Below the pieces are notes generated by a model, which did not search any database, was not told where the DNA came from, and saw only the letters and a program-made list of their open reading frames with translations. A stretch of 64,000 bases of DNA from Fusibacter tunisiensis (GTDB lineage Bacteria > Bacillota > Clostridia > Peptostreptococcales > Acidaminobacteraceae): assembly GCF_016908355.1 (NCBI RefSeq), contig NZ_JAFBDT010000002.1:62001-126000 (forward strand), in the 5' to 3' direction. A program made the position numbers and the translations under genes. Each line of letters opens with the position of its first letter. Position 1 is the stretch's first letter. This document shows positions 37,689 to 46,481 of the stretch, in pieces.

Positions 37689-38954
37689 TTAATTATCTCC
37701 TTCAATAATATTTATTAACTTACCTGTTAATTCTTTAAAATCATAGTCTTTAGCAGCTTTCAATGCGTTATCACACATTGAATTATAGTCATCTATGGAA
37801 AGTTCTCTAATTTTAATAATTTCTTCAGCTAACTCTTCTGGGCTAGCATTATCTACTATAACACCGCAATCATATCTTTCGACTAAATCATAACCGAATT
37901 GACAATCTGAAAGTATTGGCTTACCACTAGCAAAGTATTCAAATAATTTATTTAGACTTGCTCCATATTTTTTTAGATTATTTTGGTCAAAATGCATTAT
38001 GTTCAAATCAGATTTACTTAGAATGTAAGGAATTTTTTTCTTTTCAACAAAACCTTTAAATACAACATTATCAATTCTATTATCAGTACAATAAGCTTCA
38101 AGGCTTTGCCTGTCACTGCCATCTCCAAATATTATGAATTTCACATCTTTGATACCTATTTTTTGAATTCCCGAAGCGGCCTCAACAATACTTCTTACAT
38201 TATTCACCTGTCGTATTGATCCAGCATAGATTACTTTAAAGTTATTTGGATTGTCTAAATCATCATCTTCTAGTTGAAAATGTTCTTTATTATAGTTGAA
38301 TACTTTTAAATCAACACCGTTATTAATATGATAAACTTTTCTAATATCAATAGGTCCACCTTGGTCCTTATCCCAACCGTGGTCAATAATATAATCTTTG
38401 CCGCCCTCCATAGTAAAAATTAGCTTGTCAGCTGACTTATATATCCACTTCTCTCCCGCATAAAGAGCTTTAGTTATCAAATTATTTTTATCAAGTTTGC
38501 CATATGCTATTAATGTTTCTGGCCACAAGTCTCTTACTTCACAGATACAGGAAATTCCAAACTTCTTTGCAATCTTTATTCCCGCTATTAAAGTAAGAGG
38601 ATGAACACTCGAAGCTAAAATCACATCTGGTTTTCCGTTTAATTCTGCATATTGCTTGGCAGTCTTGAAAAGCCCTCTATAAAACATAATCATATTAAAA
38701 ATTCTTTTTTTTCCGTTTCCTTTATACTCAGGTGTTTTAATAAATACATAAGGTATATTGTTCAAAGAATCTGTAGAATAATTAGCTCCGTTTGTATCAA
38801 TTATTTCATTTGAGTTATGAATTGTTGATGCACAAAATATTGTTGGGTTATAATCTTCTCCTATAAGATTATCTGCAAACCAATAATGTCGTCCAGCTTG
38901 ATCTTTAAAAGTATTGGTTGCATAATGATTTAATATCCAGACATTTCTCTTCAT
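37689..38954 (-). CDS. Glycosyltransferase family 4 protein (WbuB-like)
   Basis: A 421-residue GT-B enzyme of the WbuB kind: WILNHYATNTFKDQAGRHYWFA at the N-terminus, SSVHPLTLIAG, CEVRDLWPE, then the donor half with YAGSIRQVNNVRS, FIIFGDGSDR and KLFEYFASGKPIL. WbuB-type enzymes add amino sugars to a lipid-linked acceptor. It is in the same operon as a second GT4 and the two sugar-nucleotide pathways. Full length. Confidence 0.88.
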   Translation of the reverse strand: MKRNVWILNHYATNTFKDQAGRHYWFADNLIGEDYNPTIFCASTIHNSNEIIDTNGANYSTDSLNNIPYVFIKTPEYKGNGKKRIFNMIMFYRGLFKTAKQYAELNGKPDVILASSVHPLTLIAGIKIAKKFGISCICEVRDLWPETLIAYGKLDKNNLITKALYAGEKWIYKSADKLIFTMEGGKDYIIDHGWDKDQGGPIDIRKVYHINNGVDLKVFNYNKEHFQLEDDDLDNPNNFKVIYAGSIRQVNNVRSIVEAASGIQKIGIKDVKFIIFGDGSDRQSLEAYCTDNRIDNVVFKGFVEKKKIPYILSKSDLNIMHFDQNNLKKYGASLNKLFEYFASGKPILSDCQFGYDLVERYDCGVIVDNASPEELAEEIIKIRELSIDDYNSMCDNALKAAKDYDFKELTGKLINIIEGDN

Positions 38955-39047
38955 TTATTAATTCTCCTCACTAGGATCACACCCCTGCCTATTTCAATAC
39001 TATCTTTACACATAACCTAAATGTGGTTCTCTGCACTACACATAAAT

Positions 39048-39686
39048 CTACTCATGAAACTTAATAGGCTTAGCCGGCGATCCAACAGCTGTGCAATTTG
39101 CTGGTAAATCTTTTACAACTACCGCCCCTGCACCAACAACTGTGTTTTTCCCAATGCTTACACCTTGAATAATCGCTGATCCAGTTCCAACGCTTACACA
39201 TTCTTTAGTTTTAACAAAACCCGATATATTAACGCTCGGAAGAACTGTTGAATAATCACCAATATTAGCATCATGACCGATTGTACAATCTAGATTTATA
39301 ATGACATGTTTGCCAATTTGAATATTTACAGTAATAATATTTCCTGCGCAAATGATTGATCCTTCACCAAAAATAACACTTTCTGAGTAAATTACACTTG
39401 GGTGGATTAATATAGGATATTGATTTTTACTCCCATCTAATTTTTCTATAATTTTCTTTTTAGTAACGGGGTCACCAATCGCATTAACTACATACAACTC
39501 TTGCTCTTTCAACCAATTGATATTTCCAACGACTTTATATCCATTAATCTCAGATCCTTGAATTTTTTCATTATCATCAACAAAACCTACAAGGTTCCAT
39601 TCTTTATTTTTTTTGTTAATATCTTCAATTAGCCAAGCTACTTCTCTCCCAAAACCACCAGCACCAATAATAACTATATCTTTCAT
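39048..39686 (-). CDS. NeuD/PglD-type sugar O- or N-acyltransferase
   Basis: A 212-residue protein with a small Rossmann-like N-terminal domain (VIIGAGGFGREVAWLIED, binding UDP-sugar) and a C-terminal left-handed beta-helix of hexapeptide repeats (IGKHVIINLDCTIGHDANIG; the His is the catalytic base in PglD). The family contains PglD, which N-acetylates UDP-4-amino sugars, and NeuD. A PglE-like aminotransferase and a PglC-like transferase in the same operon favour a PglD role. A 93-bp gap to the upstream GT gene holds nothing I recognise. Confidence 0.85.
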   Translation of the reverse strand: MKDIVIIGAGGFGREVAWLIEDINKKNKEWNLVGFVDDNEKIQGSEINGYKVVGNINWLKEQELYVVNAIGDPVTKKKIIEKLDGSKNQYPILIHPSVIYSESVIFGEGSIICAGNIITVNIQIGKHVIINLDCTIGHDANIGDYSTVLPSVNISGFVKTKECVSVGTGSAIIQGVSIGKNTVVGAGAVVVKDLPANCTAVGSPAKPIKFHE

Positions 39687-39700
39687 TTAACTAATCCTCC

Positions 39701-40366
39701 TCATAGAACGATTTTTCTTATTAAACAAAATGCTTCTGCTGCTTTTACACCTATGGTAGAACCTCTAAGTTTTGCAAGGGATACAATTGCCTCAATTGAT
39801 CTCGGGTGTGGAAATTCTGTTAATTGGGTTGTGAAATGCTCCATGGCTGTTTTCTTCTTATCTAAATAACCAGTTATATCAATGTATGTGTTTGGCATAA
39901 ACACATTAGTAACATGTGGAATATTCCACTCTGTTTCAGATAGGGTTTCATAAGAATAAACCTCTAAAATCCTATGGTTTTTAATTGGCCTAACACCTAC
40001 CATAGCCGCTTGAGACACTATGTAGTGATCCAGATGCATATCTCCAAAATGAGGTATAAAAACTACGTCCGGTTGAACTTCATCGATTACTCCATTAATT
40101 TTTTTGTTTACTTCATGCTTTGGTACTTCACTTAACATCACGGCAGGAAGGTCCAAGAAATAGGTTTGATTAATACCTAGAAATTTATGTGCTTCTATTG
40201 CTTCGTTTCGCAATTTATCTAATACTTCCTGAGGAAACATAGAAGGGTGACCAGTTGTCATTACACAAACATAAACCTCGTGGCCTTCATCAACATATTT
40301 AGCTATGGTTCCTCCCACGCCTAACACTTCATCGTCTGCATGAGGTGCAACGACTAAAACCTTCAT
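39701..40366 (-). CDS. PIG-L family N-deacetylase
   Basis: A 221-residue zinc enzyme of the LmbE/PIG-L family: PHADDEVLGVGG at the N-terminus (metal and catalytic Asp) and HFGDMHLDH (His-x-x-x-His metal pair). These enzymes remove the acetyl group from GlcNAc-type sugars, often on a lipid or nucleotide carrier. It lies between a formyltransferase and a PglD-like acyltransferase, so it may free an amine that is then formylated or re-acylated. Confidence 0.88.
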   Translation of the reverse strand: MKVLVVAPHADDEVLGVGGTIAKYVDEGHEVYVCVMTTGHPSMFPQEVLDKLRNEAIEAHKFLGINQTYFLDLPAVMLSEVPKHEVNKKINGVIDEVQPDVVFIPHFGDMHLDHYIVSQAAMVGVRPIKNHRILEVYSYETLSETEWNIPHVTNVFMPNTYIDITGYLDKKKTAMEHFTTQLTEFPHPRSIEAIVSLAKLRGSTIGVKAAEAFCLIRKIVL

Positions 40367-40380
40367 CTTAACACCGCCTG

Positions 40381-41280
40381 TTATTTAAATTTATGACCTA
40401 CGATAAATCTGTTTCCGGTATTTTCTATTTCATATTCTTCAATGATAAGTATTTCGTCAATTGTTATGACGCCTATCTCGTTATTTACAAAAGCTATTTG
40501 TCCAGGAATTCCAATATACTTTGTATTACTCTCGACTCTCGCTTTCCAAATGATTACTTGTTTATCTTTATAAATTCCAAACGCTCCAGGGTATGGTCTA
40601 CTGGTCGCTCTAATAAGTTTCTCTATTTCAAGCGCCGGTTTTTCCCAATCAATATGACCATCGTCCGGTCTTCTTACCAAAAGATATGTGGCATCTTCAT
40701 GGTTCTGCTTAACGAAATCAACTTCATCGATATACATTCTTGGTAAACACTCATTCAGTGCTCTAATCATCGCATCACAAACTTTGTTATAGACATCAAA
40801 TGCATAATCTGTCTTTTTAATCCTATACGGATGCTGAGCAATAATATCGCCTGAATCCATTCCTTCATCAAGCTTAAACAAAGTGACTTTTGACTCTTCT
40901 ACACCTAAGATAATCTGCCACGGTATTGCAGCCCTCCCCCTATACTTAGGTAGTGGCGTAGGGTGAAATCCTATAGAATAGTCATTTGCCATTTCTAAGA
41001 TTTCTTGTGGAATAAGCTGTGATAAGCCAATAACAAATATAAAGTCTGGATTAATATCTTTTATTTTTTCTTTAACTTCACTAGAGTCTATCTTTTTGAA
41101 CTTCAAGTATGGTAGTTTGTTCTCTTTTGCAATTTCATGAATTGGAAAATAGTCAGATACATTTATTGATACTTCCTCATCTAATGAGCAAACTAAATCT
41201 ACTTTTATATCATTTTTTATTAATGTCTCTAAAGCAACTTTACTAGAGAGCACGGATCCTATAAAAACAGTCTTTTTCAT
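40381..41280 (-). CDS. Sugar N-formyltransferase-like protein (methionyl-tRNA formyltransferase fold)
   Basis: A 299-residue protein of the N10-formyl-THF-dependent transferase fold. The active-site strand reads GFHPTPLPKYRGRAAIPW with the catalytic His, and LDEGMDSGDI holds the Asp. In Fmt and ArnA the Asn two residues before that His is essential; here it is Gly. This may mark a subfamily or altered chemistry. The gene overlaps the sugar-transferase gene by 4 bp. With the PIG-L deacetylase next to it, N-formylation of an amino sugar is likely; it is not the housekeeping Fmt by context. Confidence 0.8.
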   Translation of the reverse strand: MKKTVFIGSVLSSKVALETLIKNDIKVDLVCSLDEEVSINVSDYFPIHEIAKENKLPYLKFKKIDSSEVKEKIKDINPDFIFVIGLSQLIPQEILEMANDYSIGFHPTPLPKYRGRAAIPWQIILGVEESKVTLFKLDEGMDSGDIIAQHPYRIKKTDYAFDVYNKVCDAMIRALNECLPRMYIDEVDFVKQNHEDATYLLVRRPDDGHIDWEKPALEIEKLIRATSRPYPGAFGIYKDKQVIIWKARVESNTKYIGIPGQIAFVNNEIGVITIDEILIIEEYEIENTGNRFIVGHKFK

Positions 41281-41924
41281 TTATCCGAATTCTCCTCTCT
41301 TATTTTTGAATCAGTTTTATTTACAAATTTGTCTTCACCTAAGAAGACAATAGCTACAGTCTTTAAAATAATTTTTATATCATTGATAAAACTAATATTT
41401 TCAACATATTTCACATCATATGCACTTTTTTCTTGCCTATCCAAGTAAATATTTCCGTTAATTTGAGCAAGTCCAGTAAGTCCTGGTCTCACATCAAATC
41501 GTTTAAGTTCCCACTCTTCATACTGTTCAATATACTCTGGTAGCGTAGGTCTAGGGCCAACTATGGACATATCTCCCTTTAAAATATTAATAAGTTGAGC
41601 AAGTTCATCAATCTTGAATCGTCTCAAAAATTTCCCGAATGGAGTTATTCTAATGTCACTTCCAGTGACTTCAACACCAACCTTTTGCTGCTTCACCGCA
41701 TCTTTAACCATTGTCCTGAATTTATAGACTTTGAATATCTTTTGGTTTTTACCAGGTCTTTCTTGTCTAAAGAAAATTGGTCCTTCTGAACCCATTCTTA
41801 TCAAAATAGCTACTACTATAAGAAGTGGTGAAAGAACGAGAATCGCGATTAGGGAGAGTACAAAATCTAATATTCTCTTGAAATATTTACTATATATTGA
41901 TTGTTCTATCTTCGCTGATTCCAT
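41277..41924 (-). CDS. PglC-like phosphoglycosyl transferase
   Basis: A 215-residue monotopic bacterial sugar transferase. One N-terminal re-entrant hydrophobic helix (about 17-40), FFRQERPGKNQKIFKVYKFRTM, the catalytic Asp-Glu pair in IDELAQL, and GPRPTLPEYI, as in PglC and the C-terminal half of WcaJ. It moves a phospho-sugar from UDP to undecaprenyl phosphate and so starts the repeat unit on the inner membrane face. The short form and the adjoining PglE-like gene point to a bacillosamine-type first sugar. Confidence 0.9.
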   Translation of the reverse strand: MESAKIEQSIYSKYFKRILDFVLSLIAILVLSPLLIVVAILIRMGSEGPIFFRQERPGKNQKIFKVYKFRTMVKDAVKQQKVGVEVTGSDIRITPFGKFLRRFKIDELAQLINILKGDMSIVGPRPTLPEYIEQYEEWELKRFDVRPGLTGLAQINGNIYLDRQEKSAYDVKYVENISFINDIKIILKTVAIVFLGEDKFVNKTDSKIREENSDK

Positions 41925-43052
41925 TTACCACAGCCCCTTTATAATTAAACATATTCTCTTAAGATCCTCATCTGTCATCTTCGTATCAGATGGCATGCAC
42001 ACACCATTCTCAAACAGCTTCTCGCTCACATCTGAACCAACATAATCATACTCAGCGAAGAATGGCTGCATATGCATTGGCTTCCAGACAGGCCTTGACT
42101 CAATGTTCTCTTTCTCCAAAGCTTCCATAACATCTAAGGGTCTTACATCACCCTTCAATGTCATAACACTTAACCAGTAATTAGGTTCATTCCAGTCATT
42201 GATTGGCATAAATTCAACACCTTCTAACTGACCAAGCTCTCTCTTATAAAACTCAAAGATATATTTCTTCTTGGCTACTCTCTGATCTAGTACTTTAAGC
42301 TGCCCTCTCCCAATCCCAGCAACGACATTGCTCATACGGTAATTGAATCCTAATTCGCTATGCTGGTAGTGCCTTGCTGCATCTCTAGACTGAGTGGACC
42401 AAAACCTAACTTTCTTGATTTTTTCTTCATCATCAGAAACAAGCATGCCCCCACCAGAAGTAGTGATGATTTTGTTTCCATTAAACGAGAACACCCCAAA
42501 CTCACCAAATGTTCCAGTATGCTTTCCTTTATAATAAGCCCCTAAAGACTCAGCTGCATCTTCAATGACAGTTACCTCATACCTATTACAAATCTCCATA
42601 ATCTTGTCCATATCAGCAGATAAGCCATATAAGTGCACAACCAAAACAGCCTTCACCTTATCTCCATACTTCTCGAAAGCTGCCTCTAATGCTTTAGGAT
42701 CCATATTCCATGTTTCATAATCACTGTCGATAAAGACAGGTGTAGCATTCTGATAGATGATCGGATTGGCAGTTGCAGAAAAAGTAAGGGTTGGGCAGAA
42801 GACTATATCTCCTTCACCAACGCCAGCAGCTTTAAGAGCTAAGTGAATGGCTCCTGTACCAGATGTCATAGCTGCTGCATGTTTTGATCCTACTTTTGTA
42901 GCCAACTCTTTCTCAAATTCATTTACATTCGGTCCAAGTGGTGCTACCCAGTTTGTATCAAAAGCTTCTTGTACGTATTGCATTTCATATCCTTCATCAC
43001 TCATGTGTGGTGAAGCTAGCCATATCTTTTTATTAGATGTATTCTCAGCCAT
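41925..43052 (-). CDS. PglE-like UDP-4-keto-sugar aminotransferase
   Basis: A 375-residue DegT/DnrJ/EryC1/StrS enzyme. The start (IWLASPHMSDEGYEMQYV) and NWVAPLGPNVNEFE are typical of the PglE type. Motifs: SGTGAIHLAL, EDAAESLGAYY and the aldimine Lys in SFNGNKIITTSGGG. PglE makes the 4-amine of UDP-bacillosamine precursors. The 4,6-dehydratase (PglF) that feeds it is not in this window. The stop adjoins the sugar-transferase start. Confidence 0.88.
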   Translation of the reverse strand: MAENTSNKKIWLASPHMSDEGYEMQYVQEAFDTNWVAPLGPNVNEFEKELATKVGSKHAAAMTSGTGAIHLALKAAGVGEGDIVFCPTLTFSATANPIIYQNATPVFIDSDYETWNMDPKALEAAFEKYGDKVKAVLVVHLYGLSADMDKIMEICNRYEVTVIEDAAESLGAYYKGKHTGTFGEFGVFSFNGNKIITTSGGGMLVSDDEEKIKKVRFWSTQSRDAARHYQHSELGFNYRMSNVVAGIGRGQLKVLDQRVAKKKYIFEFYKRELGQLEGVEFMPINDWNEPNYWLSVMTLKGDVRPLDVMEALEKENIESRPVWKPMHMQPFFAEYDYVGSDVSEKLFENGVCMPSDTKMTDEDLKRICLIIKGLW

Positions 43053-43071
43053 TTCCAGTCATCCCTTTCTG

Positions 43072-43911
43072 TTAATACTTATAGAAACCTTCTTTTGTTT
43101 TTCTTCCTAATTTGTTTGCTCTTACCATTTTTCTAAGTAAAGGATGCGCAGTATACTTATCTAATCCGAATTCAGTATGAAGAATATCCATTATGTTCAA
43201 ACAAACATCTAAACCAATTAAATCTGCTAGTGCCAATGGTCCAATTGGATGGTTTGCACCACTTTTCATTGCTGTGTCAATATCTTCAATTGTTGCAACA
43301 CCTTCACTGTAAATTGAGACCGCTTCATTTATCATTGGTATAAGCATTCTATTTACGATAAACCCTGGTGCTTCTTCAACCAAGACAGGATTTTTGCCAA
43401 GTTCTTTAGAAAGGTTCTGTGCAAATTCAATTGTTTCAGTAGATGTAGTCATGCCTTTAATTAACTCAACTAACTCCATTATTGGTGCAGGGTTGAAGAA
43501 GTGCATTCCAACAACTTTATCTGGACGTTTCGTTACCAAAGCCAATTCTGTAATAGACAATGAAGATGTATTAGTTGCTAAGATTGCTTTGCTATTGATA
43601 AACTGATCCATTTCAATGAATTTTGCTTTCTTAATTTCCATGTTCTCAGAAACAGCTTCTATTGCTAAATCAACATCAATTGCTTTCTGTAATGAATCGA
43701 TAATTTCGATGTTATTTAAGAAGTTGTTTTTATCTTCATTAGATAATTTTCCTTTAGTAACTAACTTGTCGAATCCATTTTCTAAGTTTACTAATGCACG
43801 TTTAGAACTCTCTAAATTGGGATTATATAAAAATACTTTATGATTATTCTGTGCAAAGATTTGACTAATCCCTCTTCCCATTGTTCCCGTTCCATAAATT
43901 AAAACTCTCAT
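43072..43911 (-). CDS. 3-hydroxybutyryl-CoA dehydrogenase-like protein
   Basis: I start at ATG 43911, with GGGAGG 7 bases before it. The 279-residue protein has the NAD motif GTGTMGRGI, MHFFNPAPIMELVELI with the catalytic His, and EEAPGFIVNRMLIPMINEAV, all typical of Hbd from clostridia. Hbd interconverts acetoacetyl-CoA and (S)-3-hydroxybutyryl-CoA. It heads the polysaccharide operon here and there are no other butyrate-pathway genes next to it. With the MaoC hydratase in the same operon, it may supply a hydroxyacyl group for sugar acylation. Confidence 0.88.
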   Translation of the reverse strand: MRVLIYGTGTMGRGISQIFAQNNHKVFLYNPNLESSKRALVNLENGFDKLVTKGKLSNEDKNNFLNNIEIIDSLQKAIDVDLAIEAVSENMEIKKAKFIEMDQFINSKAILATNTSSLSITELALVTKRPDKVVGMHFFNPAPIMELVELIKGMTTSTETIEFAQNLSKELGKNPVLVEEAPGFIVNRMLIPMINEAVSIYSEGVATIEDIDTAMKSGANHPIGPLALADLIGLDVCLNIMDILHTEFGLDKYTAHPLLRKMVRANKLGRKTKEGFYKY

Positions 43912-44599
43912 ATGATATCCTCCCAATAATATGTATTTATTTCATGTGCCCTTTTAGGCATCATAATTCATTAATTTAAATCATGTCTATATGTAGTGTT
44001 TAGTACTGTTTTTGTTACTATATCTTGCATAATTCCGTCTCGTGATTGGATGCATAGACGTGTAATGCTTCTGTAACATTAGTACATTTCCGAGTCATGC
44101 TGAAACCCTTGATATTACTTGCTTACAGCCTCTTTATCCTTTCACCATACTCACGTCGAATCGGCGCTAAATACATAAAAGTTTGCGATTTCTCAGACTA
44201 CATAGACTACAATAATACAGTAACCATTGATTTTACTGGCTTTGAGCCTGTAGTCTGACTTTTTTATAGACTACAAAACCACATTTCGTCAAACTACATG
44301 TTGTGGTCCGATATTTTTGAGCTACTATATCTTGTAATCCTAAGACCATACTCACGTCGAAAATTTTGGCTGGTAATTATTACCATTTATGCAGGATGTT
44401 GTGGTTGAAATTTCTTGACATACTACATCTTGTGGTTTTGGTCCTTTCAACATACTCACGTCGAAATTATACGAAAAGGATAAATAGGATTTATGCAGCA
44501 TATTGTATTCTAAAAATCACTACATACTACATATTGTGATTTTGGTCCTATCACCATACCGGTGTTTGTCAACATAGTTGTCAGTAAATCCTATAAAAT
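43912..44599. repeat. Non-coding block of repeat family A
   Basis: No gene is visible in these 688 bp. The block holds several copies of a 46-bp repeat whose plus-strand consensus runs from CTACATCTTGTGG through TTGGTCCTTTCACC to ATACTCACGTCG. Near-complete: 44420-44466. Partial: 44138-44160, 44329-44361 and 44524-44561. A shorter arm (ACTATATCTTGCATAA) is at 44017-44032. All copies have the same orientation. Also here is an inverted repeat at 44193-44258. The promoter of the polysaccharide operon must lie in or before this block; I could not fix it. Confidence 0.75.
44193..44258. repeat. Inverted repeat, copy 1 (arms TCAGACTACA)
   Basis: Arms TCAGACTACA and TGTAGTCTGA around a 46-base loop. 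The same hairpin, with the preceding AAAAGTTT(A/G)CGATTTC, recurs at 46368-46431; the two lie at nearly the same distance after a family A end. Confidence 0.7.
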
Positions 44600-45324
44600 T
44601 TATGATGATATTTCTTCAATGAATTCAATAGATTCTTCATTCTCTGGGTTTAGCCAAACTCTCTCTTCCAGATCCCAGTTACGGATATTTCGAGACCATC
44701 TATTAGGATTTTTTAGCTTTGCTGCTTCATAAACAGCTTTACGATTCGCTAATACAGCTTTTCCTTGTCCACTGTGTCTTTGTTCCGGGGTCAGGAAATT
44801 AAGCCCACTGTGATGATGCTCCTTGTTGTACCAGCGTGCAAATTTGAGTACCCAAGTTCTTGCATCTTCTATACTTGCAAGACCCTTACGTGGGTAACCT
44901 GGACGATATTTAAGTGTTTTAAATATTGCTTCTGCGTATGCGTTGTCATTACTCACTCGAGGTCTACTGTTTGATGGCATAACGCCTAGCATAATCAAGG
45001 TTTCAAGTAATGTCGCGCCTTTCATCGGACTGAAATTATCACTGTGGAGAACAAGTGGTTTCATATCTATAGAACGAACTCTTTCAAGAAGCTCTTTGAA
45101 ATAATCCTTATTGAAAACTTTCTCGCCTTGTTTTAATCTTTCATCATCTAAGACAAATCCTTTAATCATATATTCTTTTAATACTTTTGTTGCCCATATT
45201 CTAAATTGAGTAGCTCGCTTAGAATTAACTCTGTATCCAACGGCAATAATGACATCCAAGTTATAAAAAATAACATCTCTCGAAACTACCTTCTTCTTGA
45301 ACTACTCGAAATTTTCGAGTAGTT
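44600..45324 (-). pseudogene. Chimeric remnant: RhuM-like N-part fused to IS3-type transposase C-part
   Basis: The open frame (44600-45259, TTG start) encodes DVIIAVGYRVNSKRATQFR and following residues, typical of the RhuM virulence-protein family, for about 65 residues. It then passes without a break into the C-terminal half of an IS3-type transposase (LHSDNFSPMKGATLL, NDNAYAEAIFKTLKYRPGYP, FARWYNKEHHHSGL). The RhuM match continues upstream in frame (VVSRDVIFYNL), but a TAG lies in a perfect palindrome at 45300-45324. Both parent genes are thus incomplete. It is probably not functional, although the fused frame itself is open. Confidence 0.78.
45300..45324. repeat. Perfect 25-bp palindrome in the RhuM remnant
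   Basis: Arms AACTACTCGAAA and TTTCGAGTAGTT with one central base. It lies in the RhuM reading frame and supplies an in-frame TAG. It resembles the hairpins at 46926, 48654 and 49607 (arms ending in AACTA/TAGTT). Confidence 0.75.
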
Positions 45325-45332
45325 GCTCAGAT

Positions 45333-45418
45333 CTACATCTCGCATAACAAACTAAATCTTTGACATCTCTTATGCTACATCTTGTGGTCTTGGTCCTTTC
45401 ACCCTACTCACGTCGAAA
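45333..45418 (+). repeat. Repeat family A, full unit
   Basis: CTACATCTCGCATAAC at 45333, a spacer of about 20 bases, then the 46-bp repeat (45371-45418: GCTACATCTTGTGG through CTCACGTCGAAA). It lies about 160 bp past the stop of the HEPN-like gene. The rest of the 45260-45577 gap holds degenerate copies (for example CAACATCTTGTG near 45468) and no gene. Confidence 0.75.
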
Positions 45419-45577
45419 ACCCGGCTCCCATTTATTGGAAATTATGCAGGATCTAGCAGAAGCATTTTTCCCCTCTGCAACATCTTGTGTTTTGCATTTT
45501 TCACTCATCCTTACCTCATACTCATATTCAACATTAGTATGCGGAAAGGATAAATACTATATATTGCGTAACATTAT

Positions 45578-46174
45578 TTATAAGTCTTGTAGAACTTCTT
45601 CCCATCCAATTGTGTTATTTCTATCAATTGTTTTAATTAGTCCTATTAAAGTGTCTACCTTGATCACAATTCTAGCTGTTACATTATGAGTATCATCATC
45701 TTGCATAATCATCATATGTTGATCAATTGAATTATTCACAACTAAATATTTCCCGTGTGCAAAACAATTTCGAATATGTCTTAACAATTTTAGTAAGTTA
45801 TTTGATCCTGGAGTTTTTCCGATAACAAATCTTTCGGCAATAATATCTTCCAACATATTATCCATCAGCTTATTCTCTTCAAATCTATCTAATAAATCAT
45901 CCTCATCAGTAAAAATGTAATTACCCGAATTGAAATCAATTATTGCATCAAGCCTTTTTTGTAAGCCATATTTCGAGTTATACTTTTCTTTCCAGCCATA
46001 TTCCTTCAGAGATATAGCTCTTCTAGATGTAGTCTCGCAAGGTGTATTTACAACAAAAAACTTTAGTAGTAAATACTCAACTTTCCTATCTAATACTACC
46101 TCAGGTCGACTATCAATTAAAATTGATTTGTTCTTAATGTATTTATATGTTTGGTGCTGTTTGCTTTTCGACAT
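45578..46174 (-). CDS. HEPN-like small protein of unknown role
   Basis: I start at ATG 46174 (GAGGTGAT 6-8 bases before); the frame runs to 46225 without a site. The 198-residue, mostly helical protein has LLRHIRNCFAHGKYL, where Arg135-x4-His140 fits the Rx4-6H motif of HEPN ribonucleases. No nucleotidyltransferase or other antitoxin gene is beside it. It may be a defence or toxin-type RNase, or a non-catalytic HEPN protein. It sits alone between repeat family A units, A+T-rich like the neighbouring cassettes. Confidence 0.6.
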   Translation of the reverse strand: MSKSKQHQTYKYIKNKSILIDSRPEVVLDRKVEYLLLKFFVVNTPCETTSRRAISLKEYGWKEKYNSKYGLQKRLDAIIDFNSGNYIFTDEDDLLDRFEENKLMDNMLEDIIAERFVIGKTPGSNNLLKLLRHIRNCFAHGKYLVVNNSIDQHMMIMQDDDTHNVTARIVIKVDTLIGLIKTIDRNNTIGWEEVLQDL

Positions 46175-46251
46175 ATATACATCACCTCTTATAACAATAA
46201 ACTGATGAGAAAATTTTCGTAACACACATACTAATTTATTCTATTGTAATA

Positions 46252-46336
46252 CTACATCTTGCATAACTAATTTGATTCTTTTCAATTTTTATGCTACATC
46301 TTGTGGTTTTGGTCCTTTCACCATACTCAAGTCGAT
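46252..46336 (+). repeat. Repeat family A, full unit
   Basis: CTACATCTTGCATAAC at 46252, a short spacer, then the 46-bp repeat at 46290-46336 (GCTACATCTTGTGG through ACTCAAGTCG). It lies 146 bp past the stop of the prepilin gene on the minus strand. Confidence 0.75.
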
Positions 46337-46367
46337 AAATACATACAATCAAAAAGTTTACGATTTC

Positions 46368-46431
46368 TCAGACTACATAGACTACAAAACTCTGAAACCT
46401 TTGATTTCACTAACTTTAATTTGTAGTCTGA
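46368..46431. repeat. Inverted repeat, copy 2 (arms TCAGACTACA)
   Basis: Arms TCAGACTACA and TGTAGTCTGA around a 44-base loop; second copy of the hairpin at 44193-44258. The loop sequences are related (both contain TTGATTT and ACT). Confidence 0.7.
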
Positions 46432-46481
46432 CTTTGTAGTGCGACTACATTTCACTTCTTAGTCATCCTTACATATTAACA

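Noticed and set aside
40381-41280. Housekeeping methionyl-tRNA formyltransferase
   Set aside because: It is embedded in a sugar operon beside a deacetylase, lacks the usual active-site Asn and is not next to def or priA-type genes.
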